A stretch of 64,000 bases of DNA, taken from assembly GCF_042678945.1 (NCBI RefSeq), contig NZ_JBHTLM010000011.1, positions 109,306 through 173,305 of the forward strand, given 5' to 3'. Below are positions 43,951 to 52,252 of the stretch, one piece after another. Below the pieces are notes generated by a model. The model worked only from the letters and a program-made list of their open reading frames with translations, was not told the DNA's origin and made no database searches. Positions within the stretch are counted from its first letter, which is position 1. Each line of letters opens with the position of its first letter. The DNA is from Fontibacillus puldeungensis. Lineage in GTDB: Bacteria > Bacillota > Bacilli > Paenibacillales > Paenibacillaceae. Both the position numbers and the translations under genes were made by a program.

Positions 43951-44394
43951 ATGAATCTTAGCGAGCGATTGAACGAAGATATGAAGCAAGCGATGAAGAG
44001 TCAAGACAAGTTCAAGCTCTCCACCATTAGAATGGTACGCGCTACGATGAAAAATCTTGAAATAGATTTGAAAAGAACTTTGAACGATAATGAAGTGCTT
44101 GATATCCTAAGTCGTGAAATCAAACAGCGCAAAGATGCCCTCCAAGATTTTGAAAAAGCGGGTCGTGACGATCTTGCCGAACAAGTGAAAGCGGAAGCGG
44201 AGATCCTTGCTGAGTACCTTCCCGAACAGCTAAACGAAGAAGAAATTAAAGTCATTGTACAGCAGACCATCCAGGAAACCGGTGCTTCTTCGAAAGCCGA
44301 TATTGGGAAAGTAATGAGTGCGTTGATGCCTAAAGTTAAAGGACGGGCAGACGGCAAACTTGTAAACCAAGCGGTTCAAAAGCTTTTGCAATAA
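43951..44394 (+). CDS. yqeY: YqeY / GatB-related protein
   Basis: A 147-aa helical protein of the YqeY family, related to the C-terminal tail domain of GatB/GatE that contacts tRNA. It starts MNLSERLNEDMKQAMKSQD and contains the long helix KQRKDALQDFEKAGRDDLAEQ. The typical motif AEYLPEQLNEEEI is followed by the second-domain helix KADIGKVMSALMPKVKGRAD. The precise role is unknown. It may aid tRNA-dependent amidotransferase or stress functions. It starts at ATG 43951 with a GGGGGA ribosome site, co-transcribed with rpsU. A terminator follows. Confidence 0.93.
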   Translation: MNLSERLNEDMKQAMKSQDKFKLSTIRMVRATMKNLEIDLKRTLNDNEVLDILSREIKQRKDALQDFEKAGRDDLAEQVKAEAEILAEYLPEQLNEEEIKVIVQQTIQETGASSKADIGKVMSALMPKVKGRADGKLVNQAVQKLLQ

Positions 44395-44406
44395 CTCACA
44401 GGCCAA

Positions 44407-44446
44407 ACACCTTCTATCATGTTCATTCATGTAGAGGGTGTTTTTT
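44407..44446 (+). terminator. Terminator after yqeY
   Basis: ACACC-TTCTA / TAGA-GGTGT outer pairing with an inner CATG/CATG, followed by six T. Confidence 0.85.
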
Positions 44447-44472
44447 CATTGCTATTAACTGTATTTTTCACC

Positions 44473-44556
44473 CTGAATTGTTGCACGAAAAACAGTAATC
44501 TCAGGAGTGCAAGCCGTTTTGCGTCCAGATTGTTGCATGAAATACAACAATCTGAG
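44473..44556. repeat. Pair of 31-nt palindromes
   Basis: Unit a, CTGAATTGTTG...CAGTAATCTCAG (44473-44504), and unit b, CAGATTGTTG-CATGAAATA-CAACAATCTG (44526-44555), are related palindromes whose centres are about 53 nt apart. The spacing is near the 51 of the two four-unit elements, but the core differs (ATTGTTG instead of TTTAGNTGYA), so this may be a distinct subtype. Confidence 0.55.
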
Positions 44557-44642
44557 CGGAGCTATATGCGGCAAAATGAAGGTACATAAAGGTAACTTAT
44601 TTTGGTGCTTCTGGTCATGAAAAGAAGTGCTAGGTTCTCCAA

Positions 44643-44758
44643 GTAGAACAGAAGAGGGAATGGGTATGGGGTGGAACCAATACCCATCCCCATCCTTCCC
44701 ATCGCTCCAATATAGAAGTCAAAGCCATATCAAAGGACGCCGTTAGGCGTTTTTCTTT
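44643..44758. repeat. Second dispersed hairpin repeat, short form
   Basis: It shares AGTAGAACAGAAGAGGGAAT, GGGTATGGGGTGGAA, then CTCCAAT.TAGAAGTC and TCAAAGGACG.CGT.AGGCG with 18858-19037. Here the two stem arms (GGGTATGGGGTGG and CCAATACCCATCCCC) are joined directly, without the 80-nt inner arm of the other copy. The 3' end ACGCC-GTTA-GGCGT-TTTTC (44737-44755) is a proper intrinsic terminator. Confidence 0.75.
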
Positions 44759-44807
44759 TACCCACAAACGGCAAGGATTTCTGCAAAGAGTCCGTTTTTC
44801 TTCGTTC

Positions 44808-44836
44808 TCATAAATCCGGCAGGCCCCGCATAGTTT
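44808..44836 (+). promoter_or_regulatory. Candidate sigma-E promoter of yqfC-yqfD
   Basis: TCATAAA (44808-44814) and CATAGTTT (44829-44836) are 14 nt apart and resemble the mother-cell sigma-E consensus, fitting the sporulation role of the genes downstream. No sigma-A-like pair is obvious. Confidence 0.35.
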
Positions 44837-44865
44837 GTAGAGTAGGGGAAGGAGGATTGCCTCAT

Positions 44866-45153
44866 ATGAGCCGGTTTGTCCGCAAAATGCGCAAATGGAC
44901 GGTCGACGCGCTCGATCTGCCAAGTGACCTTGTATACGATTTGCCCAGGCTCACCTTAATCGGAGGTCAGCAGCTGTATATTGAAAACCACCGAGGGGTT
45001 GTCCATTTCTCTTCCGAGGAGCTGCATTTAGCGCTTAGCGAAGGCACTCTGGAGGTAGAGGGCAGCGGTTTAGTAATTAAGGCGATCATGCCGGAAGAAG
45101 TCGTTGTCGAAGGACGAATTTCCGGGATTAAATATAGAGGAACGGGGGAGTAA
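44866..45153 (+). CDS. yqfC: Sporulation protein YqfC
   Basis: A 95-aa small basic and beta-rich protein (MSRFVRKMRKWTVDALDLPS, then DLPRLTLIGGQQLYIENHRG). It matches YqfC, a sigma-E-controlled sporulation protein of unknown mechanism, which always precedes yqfD. ATG 44866 follows GGAAGGAGG at about ten bases, and an in-frame TTG at 44857 is too close to that site. A soluble cytosolic protein is expected. Its presence shows the organism is an endospore former. Confidence 0.93.
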   Translation: MSRFVRKMRKWTVDALDLPSDLVYDLPRLTLIGGQQLYIENHRGVVHFSSEELHLALSEGTLEVEGSGLVIKAIMPEEVVVEGRISGIKYRGTGE

Positions 45154-45155
45154 CC

Positions 45156-46337
45156 GTGAAATCACCGGCTTTAACCCATCTTCGCGGTGTTGTAACCATC
45201 ATAGTGCATGGGGATTCTGTGGAGAAGCTCATAAACAAGCTTTCCGGGGAAGGTATTGAAATTTGGGATGTACAGGCTCTGCCCGGGGGCCAAATGAAAA
45301 TGAACGTGCAGCTCAACGATTTTTTTCGCTTGCGTCCGTTTTTGCGTGGGACAGGCTGCCGTGTGCGTATTCAACGTCGTGCGGGTGTGCCCTTTTTGCT
45401 TGCCCGTTTATGGAACAGGAAAGGATTTTTCGCCGGCTTCGTTTTGTTCGTCGGTTTAATATTCACCTTGTCCTCTATGGTCTGGGATATCGAGGTTAAG
45501 GGGAATGATAAAATTGCCACCGAGGATGTATTAAACGTAGCGAAGCAGGAAGGAATTTATCCGTTTCAGTGGATTTTTCGTTTGCCCGAACAGGACAAGC
45601 TTTCGGCAACTCTAACGCGCAAGCTGCCGGGCACCTCATGGGTTGGAGTCACACGGACCGGTACGCGAATTACGATACAGGTTGTGGAAGCAACGAAACC
45701 AGAGAAGCAGGAGCTGCTAAGTCCAAGACATTTAGTAAGTAAATCAGATGCGGTCGTAACCCATATTTTTGCGGAAAAAGGCCAGCCAGAGGTCGACAAA
45801 AATGACCGCGTTAAAAAAGGACAGATCCTTATTTCGGGCATGCAAGGCGGAAAACCTGTTGTCTCAAAAGGAGAGATTCGGGGAATCGTTTGGCATGAAT
45901 ACAACATTGAAGTCCCTATTGTAAAGAAGCAGAAAGTATACACGGGGGAGCAGAAACGAAGGGGGTACCTCTTTTTTGGCCGTACAGCTATTCAATTAAC
46001 GGGTTATGGTAAAATAAGCTTTATTCAATCGGAAACGTTGACTGAAATGGACCCGCTCACTTGGAGAAGCATAAAGCTACCGATCGGTTGGATGACCGAA
46101 AAGGTGCTGGAAACGGCAGAACTCGAATTGAAGCAAACAGATGAGCAGGCGAAGCTTGAGGGTATCGAGCGGGCTAAACGAGATATATTGGCGAAATACG
46201 GCGTTGACAGCGTCATAATGAGTCAAAAAATTTTGCATGAGAAGACAGACAATGGTAAAGTTTATATGAAAGTACATTTCGAAGTGGAACAAAACATCGC
46301 GGAAGAAGTTCCGATAGTTCAAGATCAAGGAGAATGA
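45156..46337 (+). CDS. yqfD: Sporulation protein YqfD (SpoIV-type membrane protein)
   Basis: A 393-aa protein starting at GTG 45156, two bases after the yqfC stop. A cytoplasmic N-terminal domain precedes a single membrane helix (KGFFAGFVLFVGLIFTLSSM, near residues 88-107). A large outward beta-rich domain with PFQWIFRLPEQDKL and VIMSQKILHEKTDNGKVYMK motifs follows. It matches YqfD, required for normal sporulation and found in all spore formers. It is the partner of yqfC and is followed by phoH after six bases. Confidence 0.94.
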   Translation: MKSPALTHLRGVVTIIVHGDSVEKLINKLSGEGIEIWDVQALPGGQMKMNVQLNDFFRLRPFLRGTGCRVRIQRRAGVPFLLARLWNRKGFFAGFVLFVGLIFTLSSMVWDIEVKGNDKIATEDVLNVAKQEGIYPFQWIFRLPEQDKLSATLTRKLPGTSWVGVTRTGTRITIQVVEATKPEKQELLSPRHLVSKSDAVVTHIFAEKGQPEVDKNDRVKKGQILISGMQGGKPVVSKGEIRGIVWHEYNIEVPIVKKQKVYTGEQKRRGYLFFGRTAIQLTGYGKISFIQSETLTEMDPLTWRSIKLPIGWMTEKVLETAELELKQTDEQAKLEGIERAKRDILAKYGVDSVIMSQKILHEKTDNGKVYMKVHFEVEQNIAEEVPIVQDQGE

Positions 46338-46343
46338 GGATAT

Positions 46344-47318
46344 TTGTCTGAACAACTGATGAACATCAAAATACCGCTTCAGAGTGCGGCAGAGGGACTC
46401 TCGTTATTCGGTCCCCAAGATGTGTTTCTTAAATTGATTGAAGAGAACTTACAAGCGGGAATCGTGCTGCGGGAATCGGAAATAACGATCCGTGGAGAAG
46501 AGCGAGAGGCAGAGAAAGTTCAACAGCTGTTTGAAGTATTACTTGAATTGATCCGAAACGGTTATATCTTAACTGAAAGAGATGTTCTTTACGCCATAGA
46601 TTTGGCTAAAGACTTCCGTGCAGATCAGCTGCTTGATCTATATAAGGGTGAAATTGCATCGACGTATCGGGGAAAACCGATACGTGTGAAGACGATAGGT
46701 CAGAAACATTATGTGACGACGATTAAGAAACGGGATGTTGTTTTCGGGATCGGGCCGGCAGGAACCGGGAAAACCTATTTGGCGGTCGTTTTGGCAATAA
46801 CCGCGCTGAAGGAGGGCTCAGTTAAACGGATTATTCTAACGCGCCCTGCTGTGGAGGCGGGTGAAAGTTTAGGATTCCTGCCGGGGGACCTGCAAGAGAA
46901 GGTTGACCCATATTTGCGTCCGCTATATGATGCCTTGTATGACGTGATGGGGCCGGAGCAGACGGCAAAAGCTTTGGAACGAGGACTCATTGAAATCGCA
47001 CCGCTTGCGTACATGCGCGGCCGTACGCTGGATGATTCGTTTATTATTTTGGACGAGGCACAGAATACGACACCGGAACAAATGAAGATGTTCCTTACCC
47101 GACTTGGTTTCGGTTCGAAAATGGTCATTACCGGGGACGTTACGCAAATCGACCTGCCCAAAGGTAAGAAGTCCGGTTTGGTTGAAGCCAAAACGATTCT
47201 GCGTGATATTGAAGAGATCGGATTTGTATATTTTGCAGAATCGGATGTGGTACGTCACTCGCTCGTTCAAAAAATCATCATTGCATATGATCGTGCTGCT
47301 GAAAATCAGGATAAATGA
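46344..47318 (+). CDS. phoH: PhoH-family ATPase (YbeZ/PhoH-like)
   Basis: A 324-aa RNA-associated P-loop protein. Walker A GPAGTGKTYLAV and Walker B IILDEAQNTTPEQM are complete, and the C-terminus has the conserved GDVTQIDLPKGKKSGL. PhoH proteins are ATPases or helicase-like partners of the YbeY ribonuclease, which is two genes downstream, suggesting action in RNA processing or ribosome quality control. Translation starts at TTG 46344, with AAGGAGA ten bases upstream. The next ATG (46359) has no ribosome site. Confidence 0.95.
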   Translation: MSEQLMNIKIPLQSAAEGLSLFGPQDVFLKLIEENLQAGIVLRESEITIRGEEREAEKVQQLFEVLLELIRNGYILTERDVLYAIDLAKDFRADQLLDLYKGEIASTYRGKPIRVKTIGQKHYVTTIKKRDVVFGIGPAGTGKTYLAVVLAITALKEGSVKRIILTRPAVEAGESLGFLPGDLQEKVDPYLRPLYDALYDVMGPEQTAKALERGLIEIAPLAYMRGRTLDDSFIILDEAQNTTPEQMKMFLTRLGFGSKMVITGDVTQIDLPKGKKSGLVEAKTILRDIEEIGFVYFAESDVVRHSLVQKIIIAYDRAAENQDK

Positions 47319-47383
47319 TCCAGCCCGTGGGGCCTTGCTGTATGGTCCTTCAGGGTTTTACATTTTTCAGGAGGGCTGTCTTC

Positions 47384-49675
47384 ATGACAAATAACGATCA
47401 GCAGAGAAAAAGCACAGTGTCGTCCAGAATAGCAGGGTGGAAACATAGCGTAGCGGTACGTTATGTTCTGTTCGTGCTGCTCGTTGTTATGCTCTATATG
47501 AGTTTGGCACCAAAGCTGCTGCCGGAAACCTACGATATTGCTGTAGGGCTGCCTAGTGAGAAGGAAATTCTTGCGCCAATGGAAATTCCAAATACGAAAG
47601 CTACCCTTAAGGCCCAAGAGGAAGCTGCAGAAAAGGTAGGACAAGTATATACGATTTTACCCCTGCGCAACGAAGCGTTAGTAGCCCAAATGCTCGACCG
47701 GATTTTTCGACTGAACCAGGACGATCAGGTATCTACCCAGGACAAAATCAAAATATATCGAGAAGAATTGCCACAGCGCGTCAAGGATCACGTGCAAAAT
47801 TTTATCATGAATAACCGAAGCAACGGCGTGTATTCGTCTACGCTGTTTCAAGAGGTTACTCAACGGGTCGATGAGCAGCAGTACCATATTTCAGAAGAAA
47901 CGTTTATCAAAATCCCTCGTCTTACGGCGGAGGATATCAATGAAATGAAGCCAGTCGCAGCGGATATCGTAGCTCGTCTAACTGCAGATCCAATCGTAGA
48001 GGCTCAGACGGCTCGGGCGAAGGTTGCTGAAATGGTAAGTACAAGCTCATTAAGTAAACGCGTTTCACGCGAGGTAGTTCAAGAACTGGCCCGCCTATCG
48101 ATTACAGCTAACAAATTTTACGATGAGGAAGCGACGAAGGCCGCAAAGGTGGAGGCGCGCGAAAACACGCCAACCGTTTATATCAAGCAGGGGGACGTAC
48201 TCGTTGAAAAGGGCGAGAAAATTACCCAGGAAATGTATACATTGTTGGAGAAAAACGGCCTGCTGAAGGACGAGGTGAATTATTCACCGCAATTTGGTTT
48301 GATTTTGCTTTCCTTGCTAATGTCCGCCGGACTCATTATGTTTATGCGGCAATCAGAAGGCGTTAGTCGGTTCAAGTACAATAACGCACAATTTATTATG
48401 CTCTTGCTGATTATTTTGATCATGATTGTCTCGATGCATGTGATTGATATTCTTCAGAACGAACAGCGGCCGTATATCGGCTATCTGGCACCCGTAGCGA
48501 CAGGGGCAATGCTGATTACCCTTTTGTTGGACTTGCCGCTGGCTTATATTTCGTCCATCATGTTTAGTATTTTGGCGAGTATCATACTGAATGTGCATAA
48601 AGGACAAATCTTTGATTTTCAATTTGGCTTTTTTACATTCGTCATTTCCTTTGCCGCGATCTTTGCCATACATCGGGCTAGTCAGCGGTCAACGCTGCTT
48701 AAAGCGGGGATGATGATTTGTCTTTTTGGTTCCTTGGCTGTATTTACGCTAAATCTTATTAATAATAACGAATGGACCCAGTCGGGGGTTTTATACGATT
48801 TAGGCTTTGCTGTTGCGGGTGGTTTACTAACGACGATCCTAGTCATAGGGCTGATGCCATTCTTCGAGGTGACATTCGGCATATTGTCCGCATTGAAGCT
48901 GGTTGAACTGTCTAACCCGAATCATCCCCTGCTGCGCAAACTGCTGACCGAAACACCAGGGACTTACCATCACAGTGTCATGGTTGGTAATTTGTCCGAA
49001 GCGGCGGCTGAAGCAATAGGCGCCAACGGTCTGCTTTGCCGAGTCGGGTCGTATTATCATGATATTGGCAAGACGAAACGACCTAGTTATTTTATTGAAA
49101 ATCAAAACAACATGGAGAATCCACATGATTACATCGACCCGAAATTGAGTAAGTCGATCATTATCGCTCATGCCCGGGATGGCGTTGAAATGCTGAAGGA
49201 GTATAAGCTGCCAAAACCGATTCGAGATATCGCTGAACAGCACCATGGAACAACGTTCTTGCACTACTTCTATCATAAAGCACTTCGTTTGGCAGAAGAG
49301 CAAGGCGTTGAACCGGATTTTACGGAGGATGATTTCCGGTATATGGGGCCAAAAGCTCAATCTAAAGAAGCGGCTGTTGTTGGAATTGCCGACAGCGTGG
49401 AGGCTGCCGTGCGCTCGTTGCGTAAGCCTACAGTTGAGCAGGTTGAATCGATGATTGAGAAAATCATCAAAAATCGTCTGGATGATCATCAATTTAATGA
49501 ATGTGATTTGACGATGCGAGAGCTGGATATTGTCGCACAAACGCTTAAAGAAACAGTCATGGGTATTTTTCATTCTCGGATTGAATATCCAGAAGATATC
49601 AAGAAAAGTAAAGAAAACGAGGAGAAGGACAGGGGGCAAGGTGTAAATGGGTCTACAACTGGCTTGGAACAATGA
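47384..49675 (+). CDS. pgpH: HDIG membrane phosphohydrolase PgpH (YqfF), c-di-AMP phosphodiesterase
   Basis: A 763-aa 7TMR-HD protein. A short cytoplasmic start (MTNNDQQRKSTVSSRIAG) precedes one membrane helix, an extracellular 7TMR-HDED domain (about residues 60-280), seven membrane helices and a cytoplasmic HD domain with TETPGTYHHSVMVGNL, YYHDIGKTKRP and EQHHGTTF. Homologues hydrolyse c-di-AMP to pApA. The preferred start is ATG 47384, with AGGAGGG, not the earlier ATG near 47315 inside the end of phoH. The last 29 bases overlap ybeY. Confidence 0.95.
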   Translation: MTNNDQQRKSTVSSRIAGWKHSVAVRYVLFVLLVVMLYMSLAPKLLPETYDIAVGLPSEKEILAPMEIPNTKATLKAQEEAAEKVGQVYTILPLRNEALVAQMLDRIFRLNQDDQVSTQDKIKIYREELPQRVKDHVQNFIMNNRSNGVYSSTLFQEVTQRVDEQQYHISEETFIKIPRLTAEDINEMKPVAADIVARLTADPIVEAQTARAKVAEMVSTSSLSKRVSREVVQELARLSITANKFYDEEATKAAKVEARENTPTVYIKQGDVLVEKGEKITQEMYTLLEKNGLLKDEVNYSPQFGLILLSLLMSAGLIMFMRQSEGVSRFKYNNAQFIMLLLIILIMIVSMHVIDILQNEQRPYIGYLAPVATGAMLITLLLDLPLAYISSIMFSILASIILNVHKGQIFDFQFGFFTFVISFAAIFAIHRASQRSTLLKAGMMICLFGSLAVFTLNLINNNEWTQSGVLYDLGFAVAGGLLTTILVIGLMPFFEVTFGILSALKLVELSNPNHPLLRKLLTETPGTYHHSVMVGNLSEAAAEAIGANGLLCRVGSYYHDIGKTKRPSYFIENQNNMENPHDYIDPKLSKSIIIAHARDGVEMLKEYKLPKPIRDIAEQHHGTTFLHYFYHKALRLAEEQGVEPDFTEDDFRYMGPKAQSKEAAVVGIADSVEAAVRSLRKPTVEQVESMIEKIIKNRLDDHQFNECDLTMRELDIVAQTLKETVMGIFHSRIEYPEDIKKSKENEEKDRGQGVNGSTTGLEQ

Positions 49676-50144
49676 ACAGACTAAAATGGAAATCGATCAA
49701 ACTTTGATAGATCTGCTGGAACGTTTGCTGCAAAAAGCAGGTGAAAGTGAGGGAGTAAACGACGGTGAGGTCGCACTAACATTTGTGGACGATGAAGCAA
49801 TTCACGAATTAAATCGCGATTATCGTGGAATTGACCGTCCGACCGACGTTTTGTCGTTTGCTATGAATGAGACTTTGGATGAGGAACCGGAGATCATTTA
49901 TGAACTTGAAGAGGATGAAGAGCTGGACGATTTGACCGATGTGCTGGGAGATATAATTATTTCCGTTGATCGTGCTAAGGCTCAAAGTGAGGAATATGGT
50001 CACTCGTTAGAACGGGAAATCGGCTTTTTGTTTGTGCATGGATTCCTGCATCTGCTAGGATATGATCACCAGGATGCGGAAAGTGAAGCGGAAATGATGG
50101 GCAAGCAGGAGGCTGTTCTTGCACAAGTAGGGCTGACGCGTTAA
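49647..50144 (+). CDS. ybeY: Endoribonuclease YbeY
   Basis: A 165-aa zinc-dependent single-strand endoribonuclease for 16S rRNA 3'-end maturation and ribosome quality control. The metal motif H3xH5xH is in HGFLHLLGYDHQDAE near residue 128, and the conserved DVLSFAM segment is present. The start is ATG 49647 inside the 3' end of pgpH with AAGGTG four to five bases before. The stop shares one base with the dgkA start, so translation of the three genes is coupled. Confidence 0.96.
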   Translation: MGLQLAWNNEQTKMEIDQTLIDLLERLLQKAGESEGVNDGEVALTFVDDEAIHELNRDYRGIDRPTDVLSFAMNETLDEEPEIIYELEEDEELDDLTDVLGDIIISVDRAKAQSEEYGHSLEREIGFLFVHGFLHLLGYDHQDAESEAEMMGKQEAVLAQVGLTR

Positions 50145-50518
50145 TGAAGCCGAAGCGGAAATGGGGTGCGGTGTTTAAACATGCTCTGGAAGGAGTTTTC
50201 GCATCTTTTAAAACGCAGCGAAATTTACGTGTACACGGTGCAGCGGCCGTCCTCGTTACTGCGGCCGCTCTCTTTTTCCGGCTACCCCCCCGCGATATCG
50301 CGCTCCTCATGCTCGTCATCGCGCTTGTAATCTCGCTGGAGCTGGTGAATACGGCAATTGAGGCGACTGTCGATCTTGTTACCCCGGAATGGCACAAACT
50401 TGCCAAAATGGCTAAGGATGCGGCTGCCGGGGCTGTGCTGGTTGCTGCCGTGTTTGCGGTTATCATCGGCCTGCTGTTGTTCTACGAGCCGGTCCTTCAC
50501 TGGCTTGGATTTACATAA
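50144..50518 (+). CDS. dgkA: Diacylglycerol/undecaprenol kinase
   Basis: A 124-aa integral membrane kinase of the DgkA family. It has three hydrophobic helices and the conserved ALVISLELVNTAIEATVDLV motif carrying the catalytic Glu and Asn residues. Gram-positive members phosphorylate undecaprenol, salvaging the lipid carrier for cell-wall synthesis. The start ATG overlaps the ybeY stop by one base. An N-terminal basic segment (KPKRKWGAVFKHALEGVF) faces the cytoplasm. Confidence 0.94.
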   Translation: MKPKRKWGAVFKHALEGVFASFKTQRNLRVHGAAAVLVTAAALFFRLPPRDIALLMLVIALVISLELVNTAIEATVDLVTPEWHKLAKMAKDAAAGAVLVAAVFAVIIGLLLFYEPVLHWLGFT

Positions 50519-50568
50519 AGCTGTATCATCCGAAAATAAGATTTCTTTCCGAGGAGATGATATCAAAT

Positions 50569-50988
50569 ATGGATTATACCCAATTGCTGCAGGAAGCCGT
50601 TGAGGCTCGTAAATCCGCTTATATCCCTTATTCCGGGTTTGGAGTCGGTGCGGCTTTGTTGGATCAGGATGGACGGGTGCACCACGGCTGTAATATTGAA
50701 AATGCTGCATACAGCCCGACCAATTGCGCTGAAAGGACGGCGATTCATCGGGCGATAGCTGATGGCCACCACCCTGGTTCTTTTAAAGCGCTCGCCGTAG
50801 TTGGGGATACTGATGGGCCTATAGCGCCATGCGGCGTTTGCCGTCAAGTGATGCTAGAATTGTGCGGACCTGATATGCCGGTCATCCTCGGGAATCTACG
50901 GGGCGACATACGTCAGACGACGGTCCGGGAACTGCTTCCTTTCGCTTTCGGCCCCTCTGACCTGGATAACCCAAAATCGAATTCATGA
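50569..50988 (+). CDS. cdd: Cytidine deaminase
   Basis: A 139-aa homotetrameric cytidine/deoxycytidine deaminase of pyrimidine salvage. It contains the zinc site in NCAERTAIHRA (Cys plus catalytic Glu) and PCGVCRQVM (two Cys), plus YIPYSGFGVGAALL. The start is ATG 50569, seven bases after AGGAGATGAT. An earlier in-frame ATG at 50557 overlaps the ribosome site. It lies in the dgkA-cdd-era order conserved across Bacillales. Confidence 0.95.
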   Translation: MDYTQLLQEAVEARKSAYIPYSGFGVGAALLDQDGRVHHGCNIENAAYSPTNCAERTAIHRAIADGHHPGSFKALAVVGDTDGPIAPCGVCRQVMLELCGPDMPVILGNLRGDIRQTTVRELLPFAFGPSDLDNPKSNS

Positions 50989-51022
50989 GACGTTGTTCCA
51001 AGACAGGAAAGGATACTATACT

Positions 51023-51925
51023 ATGTCAAAAAAGAACTTTAAATCCGGCTTTGTTGCTATTGTAGGGCGCCCAAATGTCGGTAAATCCACGCTGATGAAT
51101 CACATCATCGGCCAGAAAATCGCCATTATGTCTGATAAGCCTCAGACAACTCGAAATAAAATACACGGAGTGTATACCTCAGAGACGATGCAGATCGTGT
51201 TTTTAGATACACCCGGTATTCACAAGCGCCAGTCTAAGCTCGGCGATTACATGAATAACACGGCTCTGAACACCCTAGGTGAAGTCGAGGCGGTGCTGTT
51301 TCTGGTAGACGCGTCGGAGGGGCTTGGCGGTGGGGATCGTTTTATTATTGAACGTCTTAAAGACTTGCGCACGCCGGTTATTCTTGTCATGAACAAAATT
51401 GATCGTATCGAGCCGGAACAGCTTCTTCCGCTCATCGAGGAGTATCGCAAGCTTCACCATTTTTCCGAAATCGTGCCGATCTCGGCCAAGCTCGGCAACA
51501 ATGTGAGTACGCTGCTGGAGCAAATCGGTAAATATTTACCGGAGGGGCCACAGTATTATCCAGAGGACCAGGTTACGGATCACCCTGAGCAATTTGTCTG
51601 TGCCGAGTTAATTCGGGAGAAGATCCTTCATTTGACGCGGGAGGAAGTGCCACATTCCATTGCCGTAACGATCGAAGACATGCGTGTTCAAGATAATGGC
51701 GTGGTCTATATTTCGGCGGTGATTTTTGTGGAACGCGACTCCCAAAAAGGGATTATCATTGGCAAGCAAGGAGCTCTGCTGAAGGAAATCGGCAAGCTCG
51801 CCAGAACGGATATCGAGAATTTGCTCGGTTCGAAAATTTTCCTTGAGCTTTGGGTTAAGGTGAAAAAAGACTGGCGCAACCAGGAGCGGATACTGAGGGA
51901 CCTTGGCTTCCATCGCGATGCTTAA
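51023..51925 (+). CDS. era: Ribosome-assembly GTPase Era
   Basis: A 300-aa GTPase with G1 GRPNVGKST, G3 DTPGIHKRQ, G4 NKID and a C-terminal KH domain (KGIIIGKQGALLKEIG) that binds the 3' end of 16S rRNA. ATG 51023 with AGGAAAGGA upstream is preferred over an ATG at 50993. Its natural partner YbeY lies upstream. yqzL and recO follow as in B. subtilis. Confidence 0.97.
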   Translation: MSKKNFKSGFVAIVGRPNVGKSTLMNHIIGQKIAIMSDKPQTTRNKIHGVYTSETMQIVFLDTPGIHKRQSKLGDYMNNTALNTLGEVEAVLFLVDASEGLGGGDRFIIERLKDLRTPVILVMNKIDRIEPEQLLPLIEEYRKLHHFSEIVPISAKLGNNVSTLLEQIGKYLPEGPQYYPEDQVTDHPEQFVCAELIREKILHLTREEVPHSIAVTIEDMRVQDNGVVYISAVIFVERDSQKGIIIGKQGALLKEIGKLARTDIENLLGSKIFLELWVKVKKDWRNQERILRDLGFHRDA

Positions 51926-52061
51926 GCTACAGGCTTGGTCAAACTAGTAAAGTGTTATGGGATTCTATACTGGGAGTTATTGCAACGCATAGATCGCGCC
52001 TCGGCGTACATCCTATTCTTTGAAGATGCAGGCGTCATTTCCGAAGAAAGGGTGAATACGA

Positions 52062-52196
52062 ATGCGAGATTTTTCGTGGAAGTATTTTGCAATGACTGGA
52101 GATGTCGATGCTTACTTGCTGTATAAAGAAGCCGGCGGCAGTTCCGAAGAGGAGGCTGCGGCCGAGGAGCTTATTATGGAGGAAGAAGCTGAATAG
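52062..52196 (+). CDS. yqzL: Small conserved protein YqzL
   Basis: A 44-aa protein that starts MRDFSWKYFAMTGDVDAYLL and ends in an acidic tail (EEEAAAEELIMEEEAE). It matches the YqzL family, which occurs between era and recO in Bacillales. Function is unknown. The ATG at 52062 follows AAAGGGTGA at a normal distance. The aromatic start WKYF and the acidic tail are the conserved parts. Confidence 0.85.
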   Translation: MRDFSWKYFAMTGDVDAYLLYKEAGGSSEEEAAAEELIMEEEAE

Positions 52197-52252
52197 AGTC
52201 AACATAGATTTAAGATCGGTTTAGGAAGAGGTCGGTGTTTGGGGGAAGAGGC

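Noticed and set aside
48839..49672. Minus-strand open frame of 277 codons
   Set aside because: It is antisense to the HD domain of pgpH and has no features of its own.
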